Shown: positions 15,099 to 24,483 of the stretch, piece by piece
Layout of the letters: each line of letters starts with the position of its first letter
Position numbering within the stretch: the first letter of the stretch is position 1
Source: Pseudomonadota bacterium
Lineage (GTDB): Bacteria; SZUA-182; DTGQ01
Assembly (NCBI GenBank): GCA_030625085.1
Contig: DAOURK010000019.1
Location: forward strand, 1-45,919
Direction: 5' to 3'
Length of the DNA stretch: 45,919 nt
Program-made: the position numbers and the translations under genes
Notes under the pieces: model-generated
Seen by the model: only the letters and a program-made list of their open reading frames with translations
Databases searched by the model: none
What the model was told of the DNA's origin: nothing

Positions 15099-16858
15099 TC
15101 AAGACTATACATATTGAAAATTTCGCTATCATCGATCAACTAACGATTGATTTTTCCCCTGGATTTCTTGTTTTCTCAGGAGAAACCGGAGCAGGTAAAT
15201 CTATTTTAATTACCGCCTTAAATCTCCTTCTTGGAGGTAGGGCCTTTACAGAGTACATTCAATCAGGAAAAGAAAACGCCAAGGTTGAAGGTGTTTTTAA
15301 AATTCATAAAAACAGTTCTGTCCTTAATTTTATGGAGGAAAGGGGCTTTGATCTCCTGGATGACCAAGAAATCCTAATTAAACGAAAAATCTATCGCACT
15401 GAAAAAAGCAATCGTTGCTATATCAATCATCAACCATGCCCCTTATCGTTACTGTCTGAAATGGGGAAATGGCTGGTTGATATTCATGGACAGCATGAGC
15501 ATCAATTTCTGTTAATTCCGGAAAGACACATTGACCTTTTAGATGCCTTTGGAAATTTAAAAGAATTAAGGGAGCAATTTACTGATTTATATGAAAAATA
15601 TAAAAAGAAATGTGACCAACTCCATTCTCTATTTCAAAAAAAACAGACAGATGAGAAAGAGCGTGAATTATTACAATTTCAGATGCTCGAAATCGACCAG
15701 GCAAATTTAAAACCTGGGGAAGAGCAAGAGATTGAAGTCCGAAAACGACAATTGCAAAATGCGGAAAAATTATTTCAAGAATCAACCATTGCGGCTCAAG
15801 AGCTTTATGAAAGAGAAGGGGCTGTCCATGAGCAATTAAGTAAGATCGCCGGTCGGTTAAAACAACTGAGTAAAATCGATGATTTTTTTTCTCCTCTGGC
15901 GGATTCTCTTAATAATTCCAGCTACCTCATAGAAGACATTGCCTCCCAGTGCAGGGTTTACAGCCAAGAAATAAAATCTGATCCCCATTTGTTGGACGAA
16001 TGTGAAACACGATCCATAGAGATTCAAAAACTAAAACGCAAATATGGAGACAGCATTGAACAAATTCTGGAACAAAGAACCAAAATGGAAAAAAAATGGC
16101 AATCAATGCGCGAGGCTAAAGATGAAATAGAACAGCTTCAAAAAAAAATCCGGCATTTGATTGAAAAAGCAATAATATTAGCCGATAAACTATCTTTAGA
16201 AAGAAAAAAAACTGCCTCAAGCATTGAGCGGCAAATTAAAAAAGAATTGGAAGATCTTCACATGCCCAAGGCGCAGTTTAAAGTTGCGCAACGAAAAAAA
16301 AAGAGTGAGCCCTCTGAATCATCTATGGCAATGGGTCCTTCACTCTTACCCTCCTTCCCCTATAGAACTACGGCCAAAGGCATCGATATAATTGAATTTC
16401 TTTTTTCAGCCAATCAGGGAGAAGAGCTCAAAGCACTGTCTCGCATTGCTTCGGGAGGAGAAATTTCCCGAATTATGTTGGCCCTTAAAACTCTATTGAG
16501 AGCAGCAGACGAAATACCGGCCCTTGTTTTTGACGAATTAGACATAGGTATCGGCGGCGATATTTCCAAAATTGTAGGTAAAAAATTAAAAGCATTGGCC
16601 AGCAAAAAGCAGATCCTTTGCATTACTCATTCGCCACAAATCGCTTCAATGGCGGACCATCATTACGTAGTAAAAAAAGTAATCAACAAAAATCGCACCA
16701 ATACGCTGGTAGAAAAGCTAAAGACCGGCCAACGAATTGAAGAATTATCCAGGATGCTGGGAGGGGGAAGCCTCGATTCGACAATCACCACCAAACACGC
16801 CCAAGAATTAATGAAACTTCACACAAATTCTTCAACCTATCCTCAGCAACGATTATAG
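15095..16858 (+). CDS. recN: DNA repair ATPase RecN
   Basis: 587 residues from the ATG at 15095 (the open frame reaches back four codons, but the GGGGGA site and ATGA overlap favour this start). This SMC-like protein handles double-strand breaks. Walker A is GETGAGKSI at about residue 30; GQHEHQFLL is the RecN Q-loop region. Long central coiled coils (for example [15 protein letters not shown]) flank a hinge. The signature [18 protein letters not shown] and Walker [12 protein letters not shown] come near residues 445-490, then [16 protein letters not shown]. All parts are intact. The nadK-recN order is common in Desulfobacterota. Confidence 0.96.
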   Translation: MIKTIHIENFAIIDQLTIDFSPGFLVFSGETGAGKSILITALNLLLGGRAFTEYIQSGKENAKVEGVFKIHKNSSVLNFMEERGFDLLDDQEILIKRKIYRTEKSNRCYINHQPCPLSLLSEMGKWLVDIHGQHEHQFLLIPERHIDLLDAFGNLKELREQFTDLYEKYKKKCDQLHSLFQKKQTDEKERELLQFQMLEIDQANLKPGEEQEIEVRKRQLQNAEKLFQESTIAAQELYEREGAVHEQLSKIAGRLKQLSKIDDFFSPLADSLNNSSYLIEDIASQCRVYSQEIKSDPHLLDECETRSIEIQKLKRKYGDSIEQILEQRTKMEKKWQSMREAKDEIEQLQKKIRHLIEKAIILADKLSLERKKTASSIERQIKKELEDLHMPKAQFKVAQRKKKSEPSESSMAMGPSLLPSFPYRTTAKGIDIIEFLFSANQGEELKALSRIASGGEISRIMLALKTLLRAADEIPALVFDELDIGIGGDISKIVGKKLKALASKKQILCITHSPQIASMADHHYVVKKVINKNRTNTLVEKLKTGQRIEELSRMLGGGSLDSTITTKHAQELMKLHTNSSTYPQQRL

Positions 16859-16873
16859 CCAGTAATTCTCATT

Positions 16874-16902
16874 TTGACATCTTAAAATTACTATACTATA
16901 AA
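16874..16902 (+). promoter_or_regulatory. Candidate sigma-70 promoter upstream of the sensor kinase operon
   Basis: TTGACA (16874-16879), a 17-bp spacer, and TATAAA (16897-16902). It matches consensus well and lies about 320 bp before the kinase start, with a family B palindrome between. CATTTTGACAT here is mirrored by ATTGTCAAAATG near 17032-17043, so the hexamer may instead belong to a larger repeat. Confidence 0.35.
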
Positions 16903-16917
16903 TTTATAATGTTACTT

Positions 16918-16988
16918 TAGCGCAGGGCTTAGCCCTGCCGAACTCCCATAAAAAATGTATTTTTCGCAGGGCTAAAGCCCTGCGCTAC
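16918..16988. repeat. Family B palindrome, copy 2
   Basis: TAGCGCAGGGCTTAGCCCTG facing CAGGGCTAAAGCCCTGCGCT about 30 bp apart. It occupies the 16859-17224 gap between recN and the kinase operon. The gap holds no ORF of its own. Confidence 0.9.
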
Positions 16989-17224
16989 AGTTTATTCTTT
17001 GGGCTAGATCTACGCTCTATCAGTACTGAAATTGTCAAAATGTTCACCAACAAACCTTTTAAATTTAAAAATTAGAATTTACGGCGATTATATTTATACC
17101 TGTTGCATTACTCCCATAGGTATAGTATATTTTATGGCATGGGTTGAAAGATAATCAAAATCAAAATATTTCATGATTATACATATAAAAAAGGCATTTT
17201 TTTTGGGAGAATACGGAAAATACT

Positions 17225-17791
17225 ATGCACACCAAAAAAGAAGCGAGCCATTTTTCTGAGGATAAAGGATTCAAACCCTATTCAAAGGGATTTGGAATTA
17301 CGCTCCGATTATTCATCCTTATTCTGACTTTACTGCTTTTGATGGTAGTAAGTCATCTGATCTCCTACCGGCAAAATGTTACAGTCACCAGATCTTTTGA
17401 AAATATTCTTGAAGAAATCCCCCACCAAAAATCTATCTATGAAATCCAAACAGCGATAACCGATTATATCATGCCGGCCCATGATATTTTGATTACCGGA
17501 TATCCTGCAGAACATGAAATAGCCATCGCTCTGGAAAAAAAAGTTTTAACAGCCTTTGATTACTGCTATCACTTAGCCAGGCCTATAGAACGACCTTTTA
17601 TTGATAAAATCAGAAAAGACTTTGATCAAATACGCTCTTTATCAAATCAGATTATGTCTTCCAATCTTTCTCAGCGTGAGGAGGCCGGAAGGATAATGAA
17701 AAAAAATGGATCAACTGGCTGTCTCTTCCAGAGATCACGTACAAGAACTCGTAAAATTACACGATCAGCTCATGAAAAAATCACACATTGA
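17225..17791 (+). CDS. Sensor histidine kinase, N-terminal fragment before a frameshift
   Basis: Residues about 25-47 form a membrane helix (LRLFILILTLLLLMVVSHLI). A periplasmic all-helical sensor follows (QKSIYEIQTAITDYIMPAHD, then RKDFDQIRSLSNQIM), resembling the four-helix-bundle domains before HAMP kinases. The true frame continues to about 17700, where a run of eight A leads into the +1 frame. After that run the reading here (GSTGCLFQRSR) is meaningless. With one A fewer, this part would join the next entry into a single kinase of about 630 residues. Confidence 0.8.
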   Translation: MHTKKEASHFSEDKGFKPYSKGFGITLRLFILILTLLLLMVVSHLISYRQNVTVTRSFENILEEIPHQKSIYEIQTAITDYIMPAHDILITGYPAEHEIAIALEKKVLTAFDYCYHLARPIERPFIDKIRKDFDQIRSLSNQIMSSNLSQREEAGRIMKKNGSTGCLFQRSRTRTRKITRSAHEKITH

Positions 17792-19115
17792 TGCTAAAGA
17801 TGCCTGGCATTCATCTCATCTTTGGATGGTTGCCATCTTTATCATGGCTACTATCTTAGGTTTAACCATAGCCACCTCCATCTCCATATCCATTTTACGC
17901 CCCTTAAAGCTGCTGGACGATTCAGCTAAACTGATAGCCGGCGGGAATTTAAAAGAACTGCTTTATATTCAAAAAAAGGGAGAAATTACCAGCCTGGCCA
18001 ATTCCTTTAATCAAATGATTCTTTCTCTTCGTCATCAAATCAGGACCAGTAAAACCATTCTTGAGGCAATTGCCGATCCGATCTTTACTGTCGATATGGC
18101 CATGAACCTTACTTACTTTAGTCCTGCATGTGAAAAATTGAGCGGATATACCAGTAAAGAAGTAATCGGAAAAAAATGTTATGAAATCTTCAAAAGTGAT
18201 ATCTGTGAAAAACAATGTGCTGTAAAATCTTCAGCCAAAAACGGCACCCCCACCTATAATGTGGAAGTGCAAATGAAAACCAAGGATCAAAAAAGTATCC
18301 CTATTATGGCCAGCGCTTCTTCAATCAAGGATGAGCAAGGCAATATCATGGGAGGATGCGAGGTATTTCGTAATATTTCGGAACAAAAAAGGATGCTCAG
18401 AGAACTCAAAGAAGCGGAAGAACAGCTTATCATTTCCGAGAAAATGGCTGCCCTTGGCCGCCTGGCTTCCTGTGTGAGTCATGAATTGCGTAATCCCTTA
18501 GCTATAATCCAAAATTCAGCCTATTATCTAAAACATAAGTTCACTGACCAGGATGCCAAATTACACAAACACCTTGGCATTATCGAAAATGAAATTATAA
18601 GTTCTAATAAAATTATTGATGAACTTTTGGGGTTTTGTCGAACGACAAAATCTGAATTGGCCTCAAATGATATTAATAAAGTGATTGAGCTGTCTATATC
18701 CCGGATCCAACTAAAACCCAATATAACTATTGAAAAAAATCTGGCTCCGGAATTACCTCCTGTTCCCCTTGATAAAGAACAAATTCATCAGGTATTTGTT
18801 AATTTAATCAGCAATGCCGAATACAGCATGTTAAATAATGGCGGTAAAATATCTATTACAAGTCGCCAAAATAAGGGGATGGTTGAGATAGAAATAGGGG
18901 ACCAGGGATGCGGTATCCCATCATCAGACCTTAAAAAACTCTTTGACCCCTTTTTCACCACTAAAATTAAAGGAATTGGCCTTGGTTTGGCTATAACCAA
19001 ATCTATTATTCAAAATCATCACGCCAATATTTCTGTGAATAGTGTAGTTGGAGAGGGAACCTCTTTTTTTATTTCACTTCCGATTGCTAAAGAATACTCC
19101 AAAACTGTATCATGA
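17706..19115 (+). CDS. Sensor histidine kinase, HAMP-PAS-kinase part after the frameshift
   Basis: 469 residues. It continues the sensor bundle (MDQLAVSSRDHVQELVKLHD), then a second membrane helix (MVAIFIMATILGLTIATSIS), HAMP (ILRPLKLLDDSAKLIAGGN) and a PAS domain at about 115-225. HisKA has SHELRNPLAI with the phosphorylated His. The ATPase part has N-box NLISNAEYSML, G1 GDQGCGIP, F-box LFDPFFTT and G2 GIGLGLAITKS. The PAS carries Cys residues (DICEKQCA), which might bind a metal or cluster, but that is speculation. It overlaps the following receiver gene by four bases. Expression of the whole kinase requires a slip at A8, unless this is a sequence error. Confidence 0.88.
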   Translation: MDQLAVSSRDHVQELVKLHDQLMKKSHIDAKDAWHSSHLWMVAIFIMATILGLTIATSISISILRPLKLLDDSAKLIAGGNLKELLYIQKKGEITSLANSFNQMILSLRHQIRTSKTILEAIADPIFTVDMAMNLTYFSPACEKLSGYTSKEVIGKKCYEIFKSDICEKQCAVKSSAKNGTPTYNVEVQMKTKDQKSIPIMASASSIKDEQGNIMGGCEVFRNISEQKRMLRELKEAEEQLIISEKMAALGRLASCVSHELRNPLAIIQNSAYYLKHKFTDQDAKLHKHLGIIENEIISSNKIIDELLGFCRTTKSELASNDINKVIELSISRIQLKPNITIEKNLAPELPPVPLDKEQIHQVFVNLISNAEYSMLNNGGKISITSRQNKGMVEIEIGDQGCGIPSSDLKKLFDPFFTTKIKGIGLGLAITKSIIQNHHANISVNSVVGEGTSFFISLPIAKEYSKTVS

Positions 19116-19543
19116 TGAATGGTAAAACTATCAAAAAAAGTGGGGAAACTATCGAAAAAAGGGAAAAATTGAAAATTTTAGTTGTAGACGATCAATCAGG
19201 AATGCGGGAAACCCTCAGCGATATATTGCAAGATGCGGGGTATGTGGTAGAAGCGGCCGTTGATGGGTACTGCGCTATCAAAAAAGCAGGCAAGCAATTT
19301 TTTGACATCATTTTAATGGACGTTATTATGCCTGGTATTAATGGCGTAGAGGCAATCAAAGAAATTAAAAAATTAAACAGCCAAACAAAATTTATCTTAA
19401 TGACTGCTTATTCTGCGGAAACCCTTATTAATGAAGCTGTTAAGCTCGGAATTTATCAATATATCAATAAACCTTTCCCTCCTGAACAAATTATTTCTAT
19501 TTTAGAAAATATTAATAAAAATAAAACAAAGAATGATGAATAA
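19112..19543 (+). CDS. Single-domain response regulator (CheY-like)
   Basis: 143 residues; only a receiver domain after a short polar N-terminus. Key residues are visible: the acidic pair in LVVDDQSGM, phospho-Asp in ILMDVIMPG, Thr in LMTAYS and Lys in NKPFPP. No output domain is present, so it works by protein contact or as a phosphorelay intermediate. It overlaps the kinase upstream (ATGA, 19112-19115) and the receiver-kinase downstream (19533), so the three are translationally coupled and probably form one pathway: the HAMP-PAS kinase passes phosphate to this receiver. Confidence 0.93.
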   Translation: MMNGKTIKKSGETIEKREKLKILVVDDQSGMRETLSDILQDAGYVVEAAVDGYCAIKKAGKQFFDIILMDVIMPGINGVEAIKEIKKLNSQTKFILMTAYSAETLINEAVKLGIYQYINKPFPPEQIISILENINKNKTKNDE

Positions 19544-21170
19544 AATTTTACCCTCCAAAGCAAATATCCTGATTGTTGATGACGAAATTGGGGTCTGCCA
19601 GACTATTAAAGATATTCTGGAAGATGAGGGATACCAAGTAGATCAAGCTCAAAATGGGGTGGATGCTATTGAAAAAATTCGGGAAAAGCCCTTCAATGTA
19701 AGTATTATTGATATCAATTTACCCGATATAAGCGGCCTGGATATATTAAAAGCAATCCGCACCATGAACCAAGATCTATACTCCATCATGCTTACTGCGG
19801 CGGCCACCATTGAAAACTCAATTAAAGCCTTGAATCAAGGCGCTTATGCTTATATTGTCAAGCCCTTTGAGGTTGAAAAATTAATAGAAATCGTTAAAAA
19901 AGCCGCCGATGAGCAACGTCTGGTTTCTGAAAATAAAAAATTGCTCCAAGAACTACAAATTTCCAACGCTGCCCTCAAAGAAGCCAAAACTAGAGTAGAT
20001 GATCTTAATCGAGAACTGGAAACTAAAATAGAGCAGCGGACACATGAACTTCTCGAACAAAAAGATCGTACTGTAGCCATAATTGCAAGCTTAGCTGACG
20101 GTCTCTGTACGGTGGATGAAAATTGGAAAATTACCTCTTTTAATCTTCAGGCTGAAAAAATTACGGGTTACAAGGCGTATGAAGTAATTGGGAAATCCCA
20201 TGATGAAGTTTTTAAAAGCCCAAATTCACATTATACAAAACAATTAATAGAGAACCTAAAAAATAATGAAACCATTGCTCATATGGAAGTATATATTCAA
20301 AATGCAAAAAACCAACTTATTCCTCTTCGAGTGAGCGCTGCTGTTTTAAAAGATAAAAACGCACGAATTACCGGAGCTGTTCAAAATTTTCGAGACATCA
20401 CCGAGCAAAAGCAATTACAAGAGCAACTCATTCAAAACCAAAAGCTCGCTACTATGGGAGAGTTATTGACTAATTTTACTCATGAGATCAAAAATCCATT
20501 AAATGGCATGTTGCTCTTTGCCACTCTCATTCAAACGGAAATTAAAGATAAAAACAATGATATCGCTGATTATGCTGAGCGAATCTTACAGGAAGGCACC
20601 CGCATTGGAAAAATTGCCAGCGATATTTTAACTTTTTCTCGTCAAACCCGGCAGGAGTATCAGCGCGCTGACATCATAGAAATCATTGAAACCACGTTAG
20701 CCCTTACGGAACATCAATTGCAGCTTGATGGTATAAAAGTTGTTAGGGAATTTGAGTCCTTTTTACCGCAAATTGCCGTCAATAGCGGAAGACTTCAACA
20801 AGTCTTCCTCAATCTTATCAATAATGCTCAATATGCTCTCAATAAAAAATTTCAAAACAGCACAGATAAACATTTAAAAATCCTTCGAATCAGTATACAT
20901 AAGATTGAAAAAGATAAAAACGAATATATTCAAATAAAATTTTATGATAATGGCACAGGGATTTCAGAAAAAAATTGTAACCGGTTATTCGACCCCTTTT
21001 TTACTACCAAACCAGTAGGCCAGGGAACCGGCCTGGGTTTAAGTGTTAGCTATGGTATTATACAAGATCATAAGGGAACAATTGAGATTGAAAGTAAGGT
21101 TAATGAATACACTATATTTACCATAGATTTTCCCATTTCTTATTCAGACAAGACCCTATCTAAAGTTTGA
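19533..21170 (+). CDS. Receiver-PAS-histidine kinase
   Basis: 545 residues, no membrane segment, so cytosolic. Domain order: receiver (about 10-125; DDEIGV, IIDINLPD, LTAAAT, VKPFEV), a coiled coil (about 130-178), PAS (about 180-300), HisKA with FTHEIKNPLNGM, and HATPase with NLINNAQYAL, YDNGTGIS, LFDPFFTTKP and GTGLGLSVSYG. A kinase whose own input is a receiver often acts downstream of another kinase; here the partner is presumably the HAMP-PAS kinase two genes upstream. The output regulator is not in this window. Confidence 0.93.
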   Translation: MMNKILPSKANILIVDDEIGVCQTIKDILEDEGYQVDQAQNGVDAIEKIREKPFNVSIIDINLPDISGLDILKAIRTMNQDLYSIMLTAAATIENSIKALNQGAYAYIVKPFEVEKLIEIVKKAADEQRLVSENKKLLQELQISNAALKEAKTRVDDLNRELETKIEQRTHELLEQKDRTVAIIASLADGLCTVDENWKITSFNLQAEKITGYKAYEVIGKSHDEVFKSPNSHYTKQLIENLKNNETIAHMEVYIQNAKNQLIPLRVSAAVLKDKNARITGAVQNFRDITEQKQLQEQLIQNQKLATMGELLTNFTHEIKNPLNGMLLFATLIQTEIKDKNNDIADYAERILQEGTRIGKIASDILTFSRQTRQEYQRADIIEIIETTLALTEHQLQLDGIKVVREFESFLPQIAVNSGRLQQVFLNLINNAQYALNKKFQNSTDKHLKILRISIHKIEKDKNEYIQIKFYDNGTGISEKNCNRLFDPFFTTKPVGQGTGLGLSVSYGIIQDHKGTIEIESKVNEYTIFTIDFPISYSDKTLSKV

Positions 21171-21213
21171 TCAAAAATCTAGTGAAATCCCCTGTGAAAA
21201 AAAAATAATGCAT

Positions 21214-21274
21214 TAGACAGGATTAACAGGACCAACCAGATTTTTTTATCCTGTCCATCCTTTCAATCCTGTTA
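21214..21274. repeat. Dispersed ACAGGATTAACAGGAT element, family D, copy 1
   Basis: TTAGACAGGATTAACAGGAC, then TTTTTTTATCCTGTCCATCC and AATCCTGTTAA. This is an imperfect palindrome that recurs at 29598, 37440 and 42204. Confidence 0.8.
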
Positions 21275-21334
21275 AAAAAGTAAAAAAATTGCGGTGTTAT
21301 GATATTTTAAGGGGCAGGGCCCTTTTATTTGTGA

Positions 21335-21358
21335 CCAGGCCCTGAGGGCTTGGTTTTA
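21335..21358 (+). terminator. Possible Rho-independent terminator after the two-component operon
   Basis: Stem CCAGGCCC / GGGCTTGG with a TGA loop, followed by TTTT. It lies 165 bp after the kinase stop and 74 bp before the ferredoxin gene, so it would separate the two operons. The T tract is short. Confidence 0.4.
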
Positions 21359-21431
21359 AAATCTGAATAAAGAGAGCTTACCTACCACTGATAGAAAAAT
21401 AAGGGGAATAGATAAAGATTGATGGTGATTC

Positions 21432-21635
21432 ATGGCCAAAATTGAAATCAATATTCAAAGGTGCAAAGGATGTGAATTATGTATTTCCGTATGTCCCCAA
21501 AATATTATTGCCATTGGAAATACTTTAAACCAACAAGGATATTATGTTGCCGCAGTTCAGCATTTGGAGCAATGTACCGGCTGTGCTTTATGCGCAGAAA
21601 CCTGCCCCGACATTGCCATCACTGTATTTAAATAA
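21432..21635 (+). CDS. korD: 2-oxoacid:ferredoxin oxidoreductase, delta (ferredoxin-like) subunit
   Basis: 67 residues with two 4Fe-4S motifs: CKGCELCISVCP and CTGCALCAETCP. This small subunit relays electrons in KorABCD/VorABCD-type enzymes, which oxidise 2-oxoglutarate or branched-chain 2-oxoacids to acyl-CoA, reducing ferredoxin, and can run in the reductive direction in anaerobes. It comes first in a same-strand operon with alpha, beta and gamma subunits. The separate small delta subunit is the usual arrangement for the 2-oxoglutarate or 2-oxoisovalerate enzymes; substrate cannot be settled from sequence. Confidence 0.88.
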   Translation: MAKIEINIQRCKGCELCISVCPQNIIAIGNTLNQQGYYVAAVQHLEQCTGCALCAETCPDIAITVFK

Positions 21636-21721
21636 AATTGTAATCCCTTTTTTAAATTCTGTGTAACTTTAAGGAAAATAACAAATACAAGAATTATAAA
21701 AAGAGTAGGTTGGGAGTCTTC

Positions 21722-22786
21722 GTGAGTGAAAAATCAAAAAAAATCCTAATAACAGGAAATGAAGCTATAACCGAAGGGGCTATTGCGGCAGGGTGCCTAT
21801 TTTATTTTGGCTATCCGATTACCCCGCAAAATGAAATCCCGGCCTTTATGGCTAAAAAATTACCAATGATTGGCGGATGCTTTATACAAGCAGAAAGTGA
21901 GATTGCAGCCATAAATATGGTTTATGGCGCGGCAGCCGCAGGGGTCAGGAGCATGACTACATCTTCCAGCCCCGGCATCAGTCTTAAACAGGAAGGAATT
22001 TCCTTCCTTGCAGGAGCGGAATTACCTGCAGTTATCGTTAATATCTGTCGCGGTGGCCCTGGCTTAGGCAACATTGCAGGTTCTCAGGGAGATTATTTTC
22101 AGGCCACAAAAGGTGGCGGCCATGGGGATTATCGTACCATAGTTCTCGGTCCATCTTCAATACAAGAGCTATATGATCTAACCTTTCTGGCTTTTGATCT
22201 GGCTGACATATATCGGACCCCTGTTCTAATTTTAGCTGATGGCGTTTTAGGGCAGATGATGGAACCCCTCGCTTTTGAAAACGGTCAAAAACCTAAAATG
22301 AATTTACCTGAAAAAACCTGGGCCTTGACTGGAGCTAAAAATCGCCCTCCGAATATAATTAAGTCTCTTTATATGGGAGAAGGGGAACTGGAAGAAAAAA
22401 ATTGGCTTTTATACCAAAAATATCAAAAAATTCAAAACAATGAAATTAGGTACAAAGAATACCATGCTCAAGATGCCGAACTCCTTTTGGTGGCTTATGG
22501 CCTTTCGGCAAGAATTTGTAAGGGAGTTGTCAATAAGGCCAGAAAGCAGGGTATTGCCCTGGGACTCTTTCAACCAGTCACCCTCTATCCATTCCCTTCT
22601 TCCGCCCTGGCATTCAGAGCCGGTAAAATTGGTAAAGTTCTTACCATTGAAATGAATATGGGACAAATGGTTGAGGATGTCAAATTGGCAACAGGGTCAA
22701 GCAGTGAAAATTTTTTTTATGGTCGGCCGGGAGGTGGAATTCCTTCTGATGAAGAAATTTTTCAATCCTGTCGGAAATTGTTATAA
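21722..22786 (+). CDS. korA: 2-oxoacid:ferredoxin oxidoreductase, alpha subunit
   Basis: 354 residues from a GTG at 21722, with GGGAG placed about seven bases before it; an upstream TTG at 21710 is less well placed. Family landmarks: GNEAITEGAIAAGCLFYFGYPITPQNEI, where YPITP is diagnostic, then QAESEIAAINMVYGAAAAGV, TTSSSPGISLKQEG, NICRGGPGLGNI and a C-terminal EMNMGQMVEDVKLA. It pairs with the TPP-binding beta subunit. It is not fused to the gamma subunit, which has its own gene. A 354-bp non-coding gap with repeats separates it from korB, which is unusual inside this operon. Confidence 0.92.
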   Translation: MSEKSKKILITGNEAITEGAIAAGCLFYFGYPITPQNEIPAFMAKKLPMIGGCFIQAESEIAAINMVYGAAAAGVRSMTTSSSPGISLKQEGISFLAGAELPAVIVNICRGGPGLGNIAGSQGDYFQATKGGGHGDYRTIVLGPSSIQELYDLTFLAFDLADIYRTPVLILADGVLGQMMEPLAFENGQKPKMNLPEKTWALTGAKNRPPNIIKSLYMGEGELEEKNWLLYQKYQKIQNNEIRYKEYHAQDAELLLVAYGLSARICKGVVNKARKQGIALGLFQPVTLYPFPSSALAFRAGKIGKVLTIEMNMGQMVEDVKLATGSSSENFFYGRPGGGIPSDEEIFQSCRKLL

Positions 22787-22842
22787 TTAATTGTGTAAGC
22801 GTTCAGACCCCATAGGCCAGCTCTAAATCAAGGAATTATATT

Positions 22843-23093
22843 TGAACCACAAAGACACAAAGATCACAGAGAGAGAAAATATTTTTTTCTAACCCTCTAT
22901 TTTTTTTATCATTTTGTCTTTTTTGTATTTTGTGGTTTACTATAAGGGTCTGAATAATTACCATAGATTTTCAGTTAATTATTTCATAATCAATTCATGC
23001 AATATAGCGCAGGGCTTTAGCCTTTAAAAAACTAAAAAATTTATTTTTCATGTGTGTGCTTTTCTTTGTGATCTTTGTGTCTTTGTGGTTCAA
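22843..23093. repeat. Inverted ACCACAAAGACACAAAGATC repeats with a family B half-copy inside korA-korB gap
   Basis: GAACCACAAAGACACAAAGA at 22842-22861 pairs with TCTTTGTGTCTTTGTGGTTC at 23074-23093. Between them are TTTGTATTTTGTGGTTTACT near 22922-22941, a partial arm of composite family B (TAGATTTTCAG..ATTTCATAATC), and half of its core (TAGCGCAGGGCTTTAGCC, 23005-23022). The gap 22787-23140 therefore consists almost wholly of repeats. No ORF with coding character is seen. Confidence 0.85.
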
Positions 23094-23140
23094 TATAGTT
23101 TTACAAAAAAAATCAGAGAGAGGTTAGGGAGAATTTTTAG

Positions 23141-23881
23141 TTGAAAGAGATCTTTTCCAGACCAAAATCACTCAAAAATGTTCCATTCAGATATTGCCCC
23201 GGTTGCCATCATGGTTTAATTCACCGATTAATCGGCGAGACAATCGATTTTTTCGATATTCAGGATAAAACTATCGGCGTTGCTCCGGTTGGTTGTGCAG
23301 TATTTGCCTATGACTATTTTAATATCGATATGCTTGAAGTTGCCCATGGTCGACCTCCTGCAGCTGTTACCGGAATGAAACGAGCCAGGCCTGAAAATAT
23401 TATCTTTAGCTATCAAGGAGATGGAGATCTTGCCTCTATTGGAATAGCTGAAATCATTCATACAGCGAATCGTGGAGAAAACATTACTGTTATTTTTGTT
23501 AATAATGCTGTTTACGGAATGACTGGAGGCCAAATGGCGCCCACCACCCTAACTGGTCAGGTGACGAAAACAACTCCTTATGGACGTGATAATCGTGTTG
23601 ATGGATTCCCTTTACGAATATGCGAACTGTTGGCAACTCTGGACGGGCCTGCCTATATTGAACGAGTTGCCGTTAATAATCCTAAAAATATTAAAAAAGC
23701 TGCAAGAGCCATCCGAAAAGCTTTTCAAGCGCAGATAGATAATCTTGGATTCAGTCTGGTAGAAGTTTTATCCGCCTGTCCAACTAACTGGAAAATGTCC
23801 CCCCTTGAGTCGAATCAGTGGATCGAAGATACCATGAGTAATACATTTCCATTAGGGGTATATAAGAATATTTCATCATAA
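23141..23881 (+). CDS. korB: 2-oxoacid:ferredoxin oxidoreductase, beta (TPP-binding) subunit
   Basis: 246 residues from a TTG at 23141 with an AGGGAG site about 11 bases before. CPGCHHGLIHRLI is the family N-terminal Cys motif. The thiamin diphosphate site is GDGDLASIGIAEIIH through VIFVNNAVYGMTGGQ (GDGx..NN pattern). APVGCAVF and HGRPPAAVTGMKRA are also typical. Together with korA, korC and korD it makes an anaerobic 2-oxoacid oxidoreductase that links central carbon to ferredoxin. A short C-terminal extension is normal. The gamma subunit follows after 38 bp. Confidence 0.93.
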   Translation: MKEIFSRPKSLKNVPFRYCPGCHHGLIHRLIGETIDFFDIQDKTIGVAPVGCAVFAYDYFNIDMLEVAHGRPPAAVTGMKRARPENIIFSYQGDGDLASIGIAEIIHTANRGENITVIFVNNAVYGMTGGQMAPTTLTGQVTKTTPYGRDNRVDGFPLRICELLATLDGPAYIERVAVNNPKNIKKAARAIRKAFQAQIDNLGFSLVEVLSACPTNWKMSPLESNQWIEDTMSNTFPLGVYKNISS

Positions 23882-23919
23882 GCCAATTACCATACTTTAT
23901 TGGCTTAACCGAGGTTTAG

Positions 23920-24483
23920 ATGGCTGAAAAAAAAATATGTATAGCCGGTTCCGGTGGACAAGGAGTATTACTCCTGAGTAAAATTTTGGCCACTGCCGGT
24001 ATGCTGGATAAAAAAAATGTGACCTTGATTTCCTCTTATGGCGCCGAAATGCGAGGAGGAGTAATTAACTGTACGGTTATCATATCCGATGAAGACATTG
24101 GTTCTCCTATTGCAAAAAACCCGGATATCCTCATTGCTATGAATAATTATGCTTTACAAAAATATGGTCCAAAGATTATCTCCGGAGGATTACTCATTGC
24201 CAATGAGTCTTTAATTCATGATTCTCAATTTTTTGGTAACAATATAAAAGCTTCTTTTCTGCCGGCTACAGAAATCGCCAAAACATCATCCGGCCATACT
24301 AAATCGACCAATATGATCATGCTGGGAGCTTTTTTACATAAAACAAAACTTTTGTCCTTACAAAACATCCAAGAGAGTATTAAATTACTTCTCCCTGCAA
24401 AAAATCAAAATCTCATTTCCTTAAATCTTGAAGCCTTACATGAAGGAATGGGGTATTTTAAAGAGGAAATATTCTATGATTAG
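23920..24483 (+). CDS. korC: 2-oxoacid:ferredoxin oxidoreductase, gamma subunit
   Basis: 187 residues. The family begins with GSGGQGVLLLSKILATAGM at about residues 9-27, followed by SSYGAEMRGG and VIISDEDIGSP; PDILIAMNNYALQKY is typical mid-protein. This subunit binds near the CoA site and completes the enzyme with korA, korB and korD. The ATG of the next gene lies inside its last codons (24476), so the acetyltransferase is translationally coupled. Confidence 0.92.
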   Translation: MAEKKICIAGSGGQGVLLLSKILATAGMLDKKNVTLISSYGAEMRGGVINCTVIISDEDIGSPIAKNPDILIAMNNYALQKYGPKIISGGLLIANESLIHDSQFFGNNIKASFLPATEIAKTSSGHTKSTNMIMLGAFLHKTKLLSLQNIQESIKLLLPAKNQNLISLNLEALHEGMGYFKEEIFYD

